Positions 22,400 to 35,285 are shown, counted from the stretch's first letter. The stretch: DNA of 64,000 nt from Chlorocebus sabaeus (GCF_047675955.1 NC_132913.1:72721236-72785235), one strand, 5' to 3'. Made by a program: numbers and translations. Notes: generated by a model not told the origin, from the sequence alone.

Positions 22400-23658
22400 T
22401 TTTTGAAAAGAAAATCTTTTATTTTAGGTTCATAGGTACATGTGCAGGTTAGTTATATAGGCAAATTAGTGCCATGGGGCTTTGTTGTACTGATTATTTC
22501 ATCATCCAAGTACTATGCTTAGCACCCAATTGTTATTTTTTCTGATCCTCTTCTTCCTTCCTCCCTCCACACTCAACTAAGCCCCAGTGTCTGTTGTTTC
22601 CTTCTCTGTGTCCATGTGTTCTCACTGTTTAGCTCTCTCTTATAAGGAAAAACATGCAGTATTTAGTTTTTTGCTTCTGTGTTAGTTTGCTAAGGATAAT
22701 GACCTCAAGCTCTATGTATGTTCCTGCAAAGGACATGATCTTATTTTTATGGCTGTGTAGTATTCCCAGTGAATATGTAACACATTTTGTTTATTCAGAT
22801 TACCATTAATGAACATTTACGTTGAATCCATGTTTCGCTATTGTGAATAATGCTGCAATGAACATACATGTGCATGTGTCTTTATGAAAGAATTATTTGT
22901 ATTCTTTGGGGTATAGATCCATAATGGGATTGCTGGGTCAAATCATATTTCTGTATTCAGCCCTTTGAAAAATCATCACATTGCTTTCCACAATGGTTGA
23001 GCTAATTTACACTACCACCAACAGTGTATAAGCATTCTTTTTTCTCCACAATCTGGATAGCATCTGTTATTTTTAACTTTTAAATTATACCCATTCTGAC
23101 TGGTGTGAGATGGTATTTCATTGTAGTTTTGAGTTGCATTTCTCTAATGATCAGTGATGTTGAGCTATTTTTCATATGCTTGGTAACCACATGTATGTCT
23201 TCTTTTGAAAAGTTTCTAAACATGTCTTTTGCCCACTTTTTAATGAGATTGTTTTTCTCTTGTAATTTTTTTTATGGTTTTTGTTTTGTTTTGTTTTAGA
23301 GAGTCTTGCTCTGTCACCCAGGATGGAGTGCAGTGGCACAATGTCAGCTCACTGCAACCTCTGCCTCCCGGGTTCAAGCAATTTTCCTGCCTCAGCCTCC
23401 CGGGTAGCTGGGATTACAGGTGCCCACCACCACGTCTGGCTAATTTTTGTGTTTTTAGTAGAGACTAGGTTTTACAGTGTTGGCCAGGCTGATCTTGAAC
23501 TCCTGACCTTGTGATCTGCCTGCCTCAGCCTCCCAAAGTGCTGGGATTATAGGCGTGAGCCACCACACCTGGCCTTATGTTTCTTATAGATGCTGGATAT
23601 TAGACCATTGTCAGATGCATAGTTTGCAAATATTTTCTCTCATTTTGTGTCTAGTTCC
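22400..23658 (-). mobile_element. L1 3' end, interrupted by AluS
   Basis: Minus-strand L1 from the 3' UTR ('cataggtacatgtgcaggtt', 'ccatgtgttctcactgttt') through the end of ORF2 ('gggattgctgggtcaaat', 'ctggtgtgagatgg') to 'gatattagaccattgtcag'. An Alu separates the last part. Age is L1MA/L1PB-like. Confidence 0.87.
23281..23574 (-). mobile_element. AluS element
   Basis: Reverse dimeric Alu, complete from 'gagagtcttgctctgtcacc' to 'gtgagccaccacacctggcc'. AluS-like sites include 'gggattacaggtgcccacca'. The two open frames over it are the usual antisense-Alu frames and not genes. Confidence 0.9.
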
Positions 23659-23659
23659 T

Positions 23660-24290
23660 GATGGCCTAAGTTAATTTAGCCACATGTTATCAAGCTGTAT
23701 AGAAGTTTAAAATGCTGACATGTAATAGAATGTTTTTAATTAAAGGGTTACAGTTTTCAATTCTGGCTTTTAATTCATGGACAATTTGATGTTATTGAGA
23801 TGAAGGATAACTGTTATAGAAGGGATATGAAGCCCAACATATTAAAATTTCCAATGGAGAAGTTATTCTATTTTTTAATTAGTCAATATACTCTGTCAGT
23901 GATAATCTTTTATTACAATCAAGCAGACCAATATTTGTCACATATATAAATGTGATTATTCCAATACAGAGCCACATGATTAAAAAAAACTACTCACATT
24001 AATTTTCAGGCTGATTAAAGAAATATAAGTGGCATTAATTCATTCAAAAATATTGATTGTTTACTATATGCCCAGCTTTTTGATAGTTATATGGTACCAT
24101 TAGAAAATGATTTGTTTGCATCAGTAAGCTAACTGTTCCAAATGTACTATTAGTTTATAATAATTTGTACAAGTGCAAAATCAATGGAGTATGGAGTTTG
24201 TAGTTTCTTGGAGAAAATTTGTATCTCTTGGAGGGTTCAAAAGAGTCCTAAACCCTCTTCAAATTATTAATAATATCTAAGAAAACTATT
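23660..24290. other. Unique sequence, nothing recognised
   Basis: AT-rich, without a nameable repeat or coding frame. Confidence 0.5.
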
Positions 24291-24294
24291 ATTT

Positions 24295-24720
24295 GGTTGT
24301 ATGTATATACAGAGAGAGCAAGAGTAAAAACAAGGGTGAGAGACAAAGAGATGGAGAGAAACAGAGAGAGAGAGAGAAAGAGAGACAGAGAGAGAAATGT
24401 TACAAATAATTGGCTTGTGCAACTACGGAGCCTGGTTAAACGAGTCTGAAATTCAGAGGGAAGGTAGTCAGGCAGAGAAGATCAGGAGTAGCCTGTAACC
24501 CCATGGGTACAAACTGTATAAAGTCTTTGAATACAGGAAAATCAAATCCTCTTTGAAAGGACCCACCCAAGATAGTCTTCCTAAGATTAATTTAAAGTGA
24601 GATGATTAGAGACTTTAATCACATCTGTAAAAATCATTTCACAGCAGCACCTAGATTACTGTTCATTTGAATTATCTGGTACTATAGTGGAGCTGAATCA
24701 TGTTGACATGCCACAAAGCT
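24295..24720 (-). mobile_element. Diverged ERVL-type LTR with (GA)n tract
   Basis: A GA-rich simple repeat (24311-24394) is followed by 'aataattggcttgtgcaact', 'ggacccacccaagatagtc', 'gactttaatcacatctgta' and 'tgttgacatgcc'. This order resembles reverse MLT2-related LTRs (aattggctcacacgat … gttgacacat). Divergence makes the subfamily uncertain. Confidence 0.5.
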
Positions 24721-24861
24721 GTGACACTATCAAAGGCTTCCCTTGCCATTTTAAGAATGTGGGATCGGTTTGGAAAATGTAGTTATTCTAAACTAGGATG
24801 GACACCTGAAAAAATGTGTTATTTATTTTTATGGTTTATCTGGTAATTTTGAAAATCAATG

Positions 24862-25040
24862 TTTGTGGACTACTTAATGTATGTTGGGCAATTTCCAAAG
24901 GATTTTACATATATCATTTAATGCAAAACAACTTTTTGAGGCAGATATTATCTCCATTTGGGGAAGTCATGATTTAGAGAAATTAAGTAAAGTGCTTATT
25001 TTGAAGTAGCATAGCCATGTTTTGTAATCAGTGTCCTATA
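24862..25040 (+). mobile_element. MIR SINE
   Basis: The core follows MIR: 'gactacttaatgtatg', 'ggattttacatatatcattt', 'ggcagatattatctccattt' and 'gagaaattaagtaaagtgct'. The tRNA-derived head is not recognisable. Confidence 0.7.
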
Positions 25041-25044
25041 TGGT

Positions 25045-26080
25045 GACCTATGAAGTAAATAGAAGTGGGGAGAGAAAATGATATCAGTTAGCAGGTGTCA
25101 GGTGACTTAGGTCTCAAATAGCATTCAGATGGTGACCCAAAACAGAACTAAATAGTATAAATGTGAGCAAATTACATTTAAATAAATACAATGAATAAAT
25201 GAGAGTAATTAAAAGTCACTTCAAAATCAAGAGATTGGGAAACTATGAATACTATGTAAGTATTGATATAAGTAAGAGAACTTCAAAAGGAGACAGAACG
25301 ATGTGGTTTTGCAGTTAGTTGAAGCATAAATCTTTCTACAAAGTAAATTATGAAATATAACAGGGAGTGCTGGTGACTGTCTACTTAAAGACAGAGGAGT
25401 AATACAAACAGGCAAGTAAACAGGGTAACTAAGATAGGAGATTAGGAAGATAAAATACATAGTACAATAAACAAGGAATGATTAATCATATTAAATGAAT
25501 TTGAGAGTTTAAGGATTTTCTTTGAATTGAGCTAGTGGAAGAACATTAATAATATGTAAGGAGGAGCTCAATAAAATAGATTAGAATGGTAGTTATGGAA
25601 AATAAATAGGGTGCTAGGAATGAGAATATTAGATAAATTAATTATTCATGTGAGGATGATTGCTGTAAGAACAGAGATATGATTGTGTTACATCTAGAGG
25701 ACTGCTGGGTCAATTGAGTGCTTTGTTGTGTCATTTAAGGAAGGCAGAAGAAAGAGTTGGTTAAAAAAGGTGTGAGAGAGATGCCTGTGAGAAAAAACAC
25801 ATAGTGTTAAATACATTAACTGATTATATCGCTAAACACTAGTCAGATGTCAGATTCATAGCAAGGTCTTAAATATTTATGAAATCAGATATTATCAGAT
25901 TTAATGTGGCACACGTAAATTTCAAAATAAATTAAGAATCAAGATCTTCTTAAGAACATTATTTTGAGATACAAAAGGATTTAAAGAAAAGAAGTCATTT
26001 GAAGGAAGTCCCAGAATAATAAAAACACATTTCCAAACAGTGCTGAAAGTGTTTGAAGTTGAGAGAAGATCACAATTCAT
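25045..26080. other. Unique sequence, nothing recognised
   Basis: A-rich non-coding stretch. The 77-codon minus-strand frame at 25227-25460 has no motif. Confidence 0.5.
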
Positions 26081-26086
26081 TTTATA

Positions 26087-26163
26087 TTAGGTTGGTGCAA
26101 AAGTAATTGCTGTTTTTGTCATGTCTTTTAATGGCAAAACCGTAATTTTTTGCACCAACCTAA
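26087..26163. mobile_element. MADE1 mariner MITE, miR-548-type hairpin
   Basis: An almost perfectly palindromic 77-bp element with ends 'ttaggttggtgcaaaagta' and 'ttttttgcaccaacctaa', derived from Hsmar1 and close to the 80-bp family length. TA dinucleotides flank both ends. In primates, MADE1 copies are the source of the miR-548 microRNA family, because the transcribed element folds into a short hairpin. Whether this copy is expressed cannot be seen here. Confidence 0.95.
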
Positions 26164-26169
26164 TAAATG

Positions 26170-29100
26170 CAAAGAGAATAGAGGAAATGAATTCTTCAAA
26201 TTTCTGCTTAATCTGATTCCTCTTGTTTCAGAGTGCTTAGGTCATTGGAGTTTGCATACAACACAGAAATGGCAGACTTATGCTGATAAAAGTCTTGTTG
26301 AATGATATTTTTTCTTTATCAATTACTAAGTTGCAGCTTTGAGGATATTGTTACAGCCTTTTAATTATTCCAGCTTCTTGAGTTCAGACTGCAATCCCCA
26401 ATAATAAGAAAAAGGATTGCAAAATACATTTTATATTTCACAAATGTTCCCAGACATTTAAATGTCTATAGCCCCAATTTGCACTAAGAAAATGTCGTTC
26501 ACGTGGAAATATAGTCAGTTCATGGTATAAGAGCCTCAAAAAATGCATTTTCCAGAGACAAATTATTTTTGGGGCACAATCTTACATTTTTCTCTAGCCT
26601 TGTATTCAGTGACACTTCTCTTGATTCAGTAACAGGTTATTTGCCAGACAGCTGAATTTTTTATTCAGGTTATTTTGACATGGAATTCTCTTACATCAAT
26701 GGACATCACTGAGTATGCACTGGATCAAAGACAAAGCTGAAAAAATAATACATTAAATAAGATATTAACAATGAAGTTGTAATATAATAAGGTCATGTGA
26801 AGTTGTGGGACTTTATCTGAGATTAAAAGATAGAAAATTTAGTGATGCTACTATTTCATAAATGAGTAATCGCAACTGTAAATTATATTTACTTGTGGTT
26901 TGTTTTTGAAAAATGAAATCATAAAAAATTTTACATTTAAAAGGTAATCAGCATTATTGATTCCCATGAAACAATGCCAACTCCTATAAACTAGGTGACA
27001 TACATTATTTAAATAATAAAATGCTAATTAATCATTCTTCCTTTAATGTGATATAGTCACTAGAGTGCTAATATTATGGTGCAATTTTCAGATCTTTCAT
27101 CCTGAGACTTAATTGTGAATCATAACACAGACTATGCATGTCAATGACAATTTTTAAAGAAATATAAACAGCAGACATATGAATATGTTTCGAATATTCA
27201 AAGTAATTTTGTGCAATGTAGCAAATAACCCTAAGATGTAGATGAATATTTTAGTTCTAGGTCAAAATAGGATATGTTTAGAAAGTGGGGATCTGGTGAT
27301 TTTTTAATAATTAAATGATGTAGAATTCCGTTTATACACATACAACTGACTATACCTACTAACTGTTTTCATTTTACTGGAACTGAGGTCTACTGACATG
27401 ACAGAAATCATACTCTTGGCTTTTTTTATGTTGTTAATGCTCATCTGTAGTTAGTTTCTTATTCTTCCACTTTCTTCTGTTCCTCTATGAAGGTAATTTT
27501 TTCTATGCTATTGAAGATGCCTCTATAAAAACCTGATACATATGTGAGTACTATTTGAGACAAAATCTTGCTTTTCTATGTTTATTTTTGCCAGAGTGAA
27601 ATTTTAGAATAGAATTTGATACAATCAATGACTGTCTCAATGAAACTAGCTACTTGGTAATTAAATCTTGTATTAGAGTAAAACTTTTAGAGGCATCAAT
27701 CATGGGCCAATGTTATAAAAAGGACTGACAGCCATCCAGTGCAGTCTTAACTGCATATTACTGTGGAGTTAATCTCACTTATTCCCTGATATTGTTCTCT
27801 CTTCTGGTTGCAGCTTATTTCTAATTTCTCATTAACCTCTCTACATTACTCCAGTGTTCTGTAGAAAAAAACATGTTTCCCAGGCTACATTATATAATTT
27901 GATTGGAAAGAACCCATACCTGTCACACTTGGAAATAAATGACAATCCCAAACCACAAACAACCAATGCAATTTTAAAAAGTCTACTCTATTATAAATAT
28001 ACTCTTTCTCAACCTCACATTTTTCCTGCCTTAGTTTCATATAGTCATCACATGTGTGCTCATATAGTACTAGCAGTCTTACACTAATATATTTTTTCAT
28101 AAAATTCAGTTTTATATAGTGGTAAGCTAAAATGATAGGGGAAAATATCTTTGTGTGTTACTTTTGTGAGAAATAATATGCTACTCGATAATTATAGAGG
28201 CATTTATGTCACATAAGTCACTTAGAAAGTACAGGTAAAGTCATTATACCCACAGTTTATTCATAATAAAATCTTTTGAATAAAATTCCTTGAAATAAAT
28301 TTATGTTAACTCCTCACTTGCTGATTTGCTCATAAATGGTATAATATTTTTATAACTTAATTGTTCATTAGCTAATACATTTTTACTACAGGGAAAAACT
28401 AAGGAAATACCAAAATGGGAGAGATAATAAAACATAAACAGTTAGCTTAGCTATTTAAAGAAAAGTTGAAATTGATTTCTTAAAGTGAAGATTGATATTT
28501 TCTAATTGAACTGAACTTAAATGTTCAATAATAGAAAAATTTTAATGTAAAATATTATATATTCATAGGATATATTACTATGTAGAAATTAACAATAATG
28601 ATATGTTTCACATTTATTGACATAAAAATGAACAAAACATCATTAAATGAAAATTAAAGCTGTAACTATGTTACAGAAAAAAAAATGTGTGTGTATGCGT
28701 ACATATGTATATATTTTTTTAAACTGTGATTTCACCCAGGTATTGGTTTAAAGGATATTTTTCCTGTTACCTTTTTTCTATTTCCTAAATTTCTAATTTG
28801 AATATCATTTATGAGCATGAGTATAATACAAATTATAAATTGACTGAAATATTTTTGTCAGTCTACTATGATGTATATTTAACCTTTGGCTTTTATTACT
28901 TAGCAATTGATGTGATTGCTCAGTACACAGGTGAAGTGACATTTTATGACAATGTGTATCTAGTACGCATCACTTATTTACAAATAAGTTTATGGAGCCA
29001 TAAATTTAACAGTGAAAAACTTGTTTTAATAGGCAGAAGCATTTTTTAGGAACCAACAAGGCATTTCCTGTTTCACTTCAGTAGGAACAGAGAGACTGAG

Positions 29101-30245
29101 TAAGCTTTAGGCTTGGACAAAAACACTTAGAAGAGAGAATGAGGCCAACGCAGCTGCAGGTCTTGGAAGGAAGAACAGCCTGACAGTGACAATGTGTTAT
29201 ACTCAAAATGTACTAACAGATACTATTAGTATTAGTCTATAGAAATGGGCAATGCTGCGGATTTGGGAAGTGGGTCTAAAAAACTGATATCAACAAGAAG
29301 TGATCAAGGTGGCTGATATGTATAGGAAAAAATAATATTCCTCTAAGATGTATCAATCTTTAAAAATATAATTAAGCTAGTTTTGGGCATTTTGGAAATT
29401 TGTGTGGAAAGAAGAATCTTGCAAACAAGGTTTGACACGAGAAACTGGGCTGTACTTTTTGGATGGAAGAGTTTATAAGACTGAAACAGCTATCAAGCAA
29501 GTTAACTAGAGGATGCTCAGATGCAGAAATAGGATGAGTGCTAGAATGAAGCATCCAGAATGCTAGATGCTAGGATAAAGCATTTTTAGAAGAGCAGAGT
29601 AAAGTTAAAGTTAGAGCAGCAGCAATGATAACAAAGTTGATCAGTATAAATAATACTATACAGAAACCAAAAAGCAAGGGATTGGGAGTTTTTAATTGCA
29701 TTAATGCATTTTTGGAAGTACAGATAACATTTATGCCTACATAGTACTCTGTTAGAGTAATAAAAAGCAAAGTACAGCATCTATTTTGAGGCTTAATGTC
29801 TGCAATTCTTAAATTTTACATTTTTAAAAGAGCTTCAAGTGATTACACAAAAGGACAAAATTGGAGAGACGTAGTGCTAATATTGGTAAATTCAAATTTA
29901 CTGTTTAATTGCAAGAATAAATAGTGCTATAGGACCTGGAGAAGCGAATTTTGTTCAAAGTGAACTCAAATTCTTCCAAATTGTTATAAATTTTCTGTTT
30001 AAATGAATATGTGTAGCTGTGTTGATGTGTATTTACTGAGTATTGGGAGTTCTTCAAATGATCTTCCATGTAAAGCACAATGTTACAAAAGATTGTAACC
30101 TTCCTAAATGGATAACTAAATCTAGATATTAAAATTGTTAACTTGTCCCCTGCAAGAATTACATTTTCCAATAACTGGAGCACGAAGTTGTGACAAAATA
30201 AAATCAAGGAAAATGCATGGAGAAAGGCCTACCTCGAAAAGATTA
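26170..30245. other. Long unique AT-rich tract
   Basis: Four kilobases with no identifiable repeat, RNA gene or coding exon. Frames at 27854-28087, 28798-29049 and 29905-30207 are AT-driven and motif-free. A slightly more complex patch at 29100-29200 is unassigned. Confidence 0.5.
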
Positions 30246-30248
30246 AGT

Positions 30249-30271
30249 CTAAATAAATAAATAAATAAATA
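30249..30271 (+). repeat. (AAAT)n microsatellite
   Basis: Short tetranucleotide run. Confidence 0.8.
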
Positions 30272-30279
30272 TTTTTTAA

Positions 30280-32760
30280 AGAAAGATTAATGAATAAAAC
30301 TTCTAATTTGATTATTTTTGGTATAATAAAGGCTCTCCTTCATATGGTAGTCCAGAGAATAAGAATAACCTTACAAGCTGAAATCAGGAAAAGTGATTGA
30401 AATAATCAACTGGAAAAGTTACAATTGTCCCATGATCATTAAAATTTTTTGTCAAGGAATGCTCTTGCTATTGATTATAAATGTATAGGAAGATTTAAAA
30501 AAAGTAAAAGTAATACTTAGCCATATTTTGAAAATGTTGAAATTAAAGTATGTTATTTTTTAGTAAAAACCATAAACAGAATTGCCTTGTTGCTGTATAA
30601 TTTATGATGGAGTGAGTGTCTTTTCTACTTATTGGGTATTTTCATCTTCCATTCTATGTTTGGATGAGCTGCCAGTATTTTTATCTTTGCGCTTTCAATA
30701 TTGGGACATATCAATGAGGGTTCCTTTAATGTGGAGGTTTTGCTGATGTTACTTTCTCTAGGAACTTTTATCTTCATCCTTGTAACCATTTTTCCTTATT
30801 ATGTCTCTAAATTTGCTTTCACTAAGATCTTCTGGCTGCATATCTAAAGTCTCTAGTATAGTGGCAACATTAACATTCCCGTAATCTGCTCTTTCTTCTA
30901 TATTTCTATTTATATATCATTGATATTTTACTGTTTTTATTTTTACCATTATCACATTTCATGTATTTACATCTTTATTAGGCAACTGCCTCATTCTATT
31001 ATCCATTTTTGTAATTGCCATGTGGGTTCACCACTTCATGACAAGGAGTTAGTACAACTACAGGCCTTGCTGTGTGTCCATGAACTGAATAACAGATGCA
31101 GTGGTCAGTCATTGGTAGACTTGAAAGAAGTGGCGTGATTGGTCAGTGACTATGATATGCATCTATTATTCACATAGTAATTTTTGGATGAAAGAGCTAG
31201 GGATAAACTTTATAGTTCATGCAACTACTCATATTTAGTATAGTGTAATAGCTAAAATTTGAACTGTGTTGTTTGGACACCGTTATTATTTTACTAAACT
31301 ATGATAACTAATATCTGTGGATGTAAGAAACATACAAAACAAGAACAGCCTGCATTAAAAATCAGTAATTACAACAATTGTTTAGAATTTAGGTCACCAA
31401 TTATTTTTCAGGAAGGGACATTTTATCACTGACACTATTTAGAATTGTGAATGCTTGTACTTTATTCACTTTATTAGGATTTTAAAAATTATTTTAAAAT
31501 TATTCACAGAAAATGCATATGTTTATCGACTGCAGCCAGTGCAGACTACTCTCACTTCCCTACTGATAGTAAGCCATTTAGACAGGGAACAATATCATGA
31601 CTGGGAGACCTTTGGAAACCAGAGCAGTCACTCTCAACACGATGTGCAGAAAGAAATGGCTGGACACTGAGATTAAGCAGGGAGGTTGTAAATCCTATTA
31701 AAGATCCTCATATTAACTATGGAAAGGAGCACAAAAGAACTATTGGAGTTGTGGGAACAATTAGAAGCAATGGATGTCTCAGTGTGAACTTTGTCTTTCT
31801 CACAGAAAACTCTGGGGAAGCATGTAAGAAAATTGCATTTGTACCCTCTAAATATATAAAATTAAAAATTTTTAAAGGAGAAAACTCTGGAAAAAAATTC
31901 TCAGTTCTTTATTTTCTTTCCATGTATTGAAAAGCAACCTCAACTAAATTAAATTTTGCAACATAATATGTTGCTGTTATTACTAAGACATATCCATAAT
32001 TTTAAACTATGCTTTCTTCAGCTAGATTGAGCTCTGTTGTTAATACCTTATTTAATGAGAAATTCATTCAATTTTTTTCAAAGATCTTATTAAGTCTGTA
32101 ATTGGTATGCTTATTATTGAATCAATTTTGCTCCAAGGCCATGTCCATGTATTTTCATTACTATATATTTAATGTTACCCCTCATCCTGGGGAAAAAATG
32201 CTCAATTTAAAGTCTTTACTTTTCAAATGTTCTCCCTTTTCTTTCCACAGAAAATTTTTTCCTTATATATTGGCACTGCCGCTTCCCTCATTACTTTATT
32301 TTCTTTTTATATATAAGCTATGTGCTGTCTGCTTACTCTGAATCCCTGGAAAATGGTCTATTTTTTCCACCATGCTTATACCTATAATTTCAGATTTCCT
32401 TCCTTAAATCTCAAACACAGAAAAAATCTAAATAGTCACTTCCTCTGTTTTATGATAGAGCCCGTGAATATTCTGGACAAAATCATCCAGATGGCTGTAG
32501 TGACACCACACAAAATCCATTTTCTCAAATCTCATGTAATGTCTAGACAATGTTCAGAAATTCCACTCTAGCATTTTACAATTTTCATAATAATCATTTA
32601 AAATAATTCCCTTTCTGAAAACTTCCACAAACTTCCAACATTCCCAATGGGTTTTAGCAAATGACCTTGCATTTTACTTCAGAGTGAAAATATGCCATCA
32701 AATGTTTCCAACACAGCTTCCATATACGGAATCTGAAAAAGTTATATCTGCACCTATACA
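30280..32760. other. Unique sequence, nothing firmly recognised
   Basis: AT-rich. Patches at about 31010-31140 and 31520-31830 have higher complexity and may be worn repeats. No named family, no splice-flanked frame. Confidence 0.45.
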
Positions 32761-32763
32761 CGT

Positions 32764-32765
<2 letters not shown>

Positions 32766-32794
<29 letters not shown>
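32766..32794 (+). repeat. (CA)n microsatellite
   Basis: Uninterrupted CA dinucleotide run of about 14 units. Confidence 0.95.
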
Positions 32795-32796
<2 letters not shown>

Positions 32797-33082
32797 ATAC
32801 ACTGTTTTTCTTTTCCTCATGTTATAAGAAAAATTCTATTACATTCTGAATGCTAATCCTCTAACTACACATTCAATTCCAGCCTCTATTTATTTCCAGA
32901 AGAGATTTAATATCAATTATCCCCTCTCATTTATATCTCAAACATTTATTAGCCTTTAAATATGCATTTTGTTATCATTTTCCCTTTTATTTACTGCTGT
33001 ACCTGTGTCTTTTCTTTTTGTCAATAATGTCATGTATGAGTTGTCAACACACATTATCTGCCCACTTCCAATTATTTCTCAA

Positions 33083-33490
33083 ACAAAGCTATAGTAACCA
33101 AAACAGCACGGTACTGGCATAAAAACCAGACAAATAGACCAATGAAACAGAAAAGAGAACTCAGAAATAAATCTATTGATTTATAGTTAACTGATTTTTT
33201 ACAAAGGTACCAAAAATTTACATTGAAGAAAGGACAGTCTCTTCAACAAATGGTGCCAGGAAAACTTGATATCCACATTCAGAACATTTAAACTAGACCC
33301 TTGTCTCTCATCATGTATAAAAATAAACTCTAAGTTCATTAAAGACTTAGACGTAAGACCCCAAACCATGAAAGTATATTTGGCAATACAGAAATAAAAG
33401 CTCTTAAAGAAAGCTATCAGAAAATGTAAAACAATTAAAAAATACAAATTTGACCCAATTTTAAAAAAATGTAAGTATTTCATCATATTG
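33083..33490 (+). mobile_element. L1M ORF2 3' fragment
   Basis: The plus strand matches the later part of L1 ORF2: 'gctatagtaaccaaaacag', 'caacaaatggtgccagg', 'ttcattaaagacttagac'. The frame is broken. Confidence 0.8.
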
Positions 33491-33545
33491 TACCTTCAAG
33501 AATCTTACACAATCTTTTCCAGAGAATGGAAGAATAAAAAATTAG

Positions 33546-33965
33546 CTCCTAAAGCTTCTCATATTCTAACAGAAAATAAGAAGACTACAGGAAGAAAAAA
33601 AGTAACAACTTTCTCAGAAATATGAATGAAAGATGTTATATTTCCTTAAATTTTGATTGCATTAGTTTTTAAAAAATTTTTTTCCATTTTCTTCTGGGCT
33701 CCCAAAATGCAAGGATAAAGTTTTGCGTATTTTTGTTTTGCTAATATTTTTAGCAATGCATGCAATTTTTAACAAATGTATGCAAAACTTTCTGCTTGCA
33801 TTTTGGGGGCCCAGAAAAGAAATGAAGTAGATTTTTTAAAAACTAATGTAAACAAAATGTAAGCAAATCTAAGATCTTTTTGTATTCATATTTCTGAGAA
33901 AATTATTATACAAATTTTCTTCTTGTAATCTTATTTTATACTAGAATGTGACAAGGTTTAGGAAG
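33546..33965. repeat. 420-bp imperfect inverted repeat
   Basis: Left and right halves are reverse complements. The 17-mer 'ttctcagaaatatgaat' (from 33611) reappears inverted near 33883-33899; 'attagtttttaaaaaat' reappears inverted near 33832-33846; 'tctgggctcccaaaatgcaa' pairs with 'ttgcattttgggggcccaga'; and outer blocks such as 'ctcctaaagcttctca' pair more weakly with the right flank. The centre lies near 33755 ('agcaatgcatgcaat'). This looks like a palindromic MITE-type DNA transposon or an inverted duplication. I do not recognise the family. L1 sequence lies on both sides. Confidence 0.75.
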
Positions 33966-34178
33966 TGATTTCTGGCAATGTATATGAGGATTATAAATTA
34001 AAGTATTGTGGAAGCTTTAATCATGGAATATAAGATTGGTTTGGAAATCAATCTATGCCATTCACAACATTAATGAAAACAAACAGAAAAGCCACCTGAC
34101 CATCTCAAAAGCCATCAAGAGATATTTTGATGAAATTAAGCAATCATTCATAATACTCTAAATAAAAATAAAACTCCT
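33966..34178 (+). mobile_element. Old L1 ORF2 fragment before the Alu
   Basis: 'caatctatgccattcacaac', 'gaccatctcaaaagccatca' and 'gatgaaattaagcaatcatt' resemble the RT region of L1M ORF2. It is highly diverged. Confidence 0.55.
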
Positions 34179-34489
34179 TATTTATTTATTTATTTATTTA
34201 TTTTTTTGAGATGGACTCTCACTCTGTTGCCCAGGCTGGAGTGTAATGGCGTGATCTCAGCTCACTGCAATCTCTGTCTCCCAGGTTCAAGCGATCCTCA
34301 CGCCTCAGCCTCCTGAGTAGCTGGGATTACAGGCACGTGCCACCATTCCTAGCTAATTTTTGTATTTTTGGTAGAGGCTGGGTTTTGCCATGTTGCTCAC
34401 GCTGCTGTCAAACTCCTGGACTCAAGTGATCCACCTGCTTTGGCCTCTCAAAGTGCTGGGATTACAGGTGTGAGCCACCATGCCCAACC
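34179..34489 (-). mobile_element. AluS/J element
   Basis: Reverse Alu with a (TTTA)n/poly-T head (34179-34207), 'gagatggactctcactctg', 'gtgtaatggcgtgatctcag' and a right end 'gtgagccaccatgcccaacc'. Full dimer; 'actcctggactcaagtgatc' is an older, AluJ-like feature. Confidence 0.87.
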
Positions 34490-34925
34490 AAGAAAACGTT
34501 CTGAATGTGGTAAAGAAGATCTACAAAACTTTATGGCAGATATTTTGTTAAATGTTACAATATAGAAAAATTTTTTAGTGGTATTGAAAATGATTTTAAA
34601 GGGGCTAACATTTACTGCGTTGCATTGGGAGACAAAGCCAATACAACAGGAATTGTAAGACATGATCAAGTCATAAACATAGAAGAAATAAAAATTGTCA
34701 TTATTTGAAGATGACAGTATTATCTATATAACCAACAGACACTGGGGCCTACTTTAGAGTAGAGATTAGGAGGAGGGTGAGGATAGAAAAACTACCTATT
34801 AGGTACCATTCTTATTATCTAAGTGACAAAATAATTTGTTCCCTAAACTCCCATGACATGGAGCTTACTTGTATAACCTGCACATGTATCCCTGAACCGA
34901 AAGTAAAAGTTTAAAACACAACTAA
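34490..34925 (+). mobile_element. L1 with RT region joined directly to the 3' UTR
   Basis: After the Alu, L1 RT sequence resumes ('gtcattatttgaagatgaca', the FADD-box region, now with a stop). Near 34735 it jumps straight to the 3' UTR ('cactggggcctactt', 'gaggagggtgaggatag', 'cctgcacatgtatccctgaa'). About 2 kb of ORF2 is missing. The UTR type fits L1MA/L1PB. Confidence 0.72.
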
Positions 34926-35285
34926 GCTAAACCAAAAACTGGGTAAGGCAAAAAATAAAAATAAAATAAAATAATCAGATGCATAAAATAAAGATTTAGA
35001 ATATTTATAATTTTTGAATATTTCATTTGTAAAATGGTGAATGAGGCCAAATGATAGTATACATGAAAAGTAAGAGTGAAAACAGGAGTCCAAAGTTTAT
35101 GAACCTTCCATAAAATATCCACTTAGTCAAACATTTGGGTGACTAATCATGTTTTTTATGACTTCTGTTGATACTTAGGGAGAATTTAGATGCTTTAATG
35201 TTAAAACTTGGATGTAGGTCCTTGTGCCTCAAATAAAGATGAATACTAAAATAGTTGGACTTTCTCATGCTTTTCAGAGGAAGTT
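34926..35285. other. Unique sequence, nothing recognised
   Basis: A-rich after the L1 tail, then ordinary unique sequence. Confidence 0.5.

Noticed and set aside
27854..29049. Frames of 71-83 codons in the unique 26-30 kb tract
   Set aside because: Their amino-acid make-up follows the AT bias, they carry no motif, and they lack splice or initiation context.
32766..32794. Regular repeat array considered as CRISPR-like
   Set aside because: It is a plain CA dinucleotide run, as at 50477-50508; there are no spacers, and the genome is a primate.
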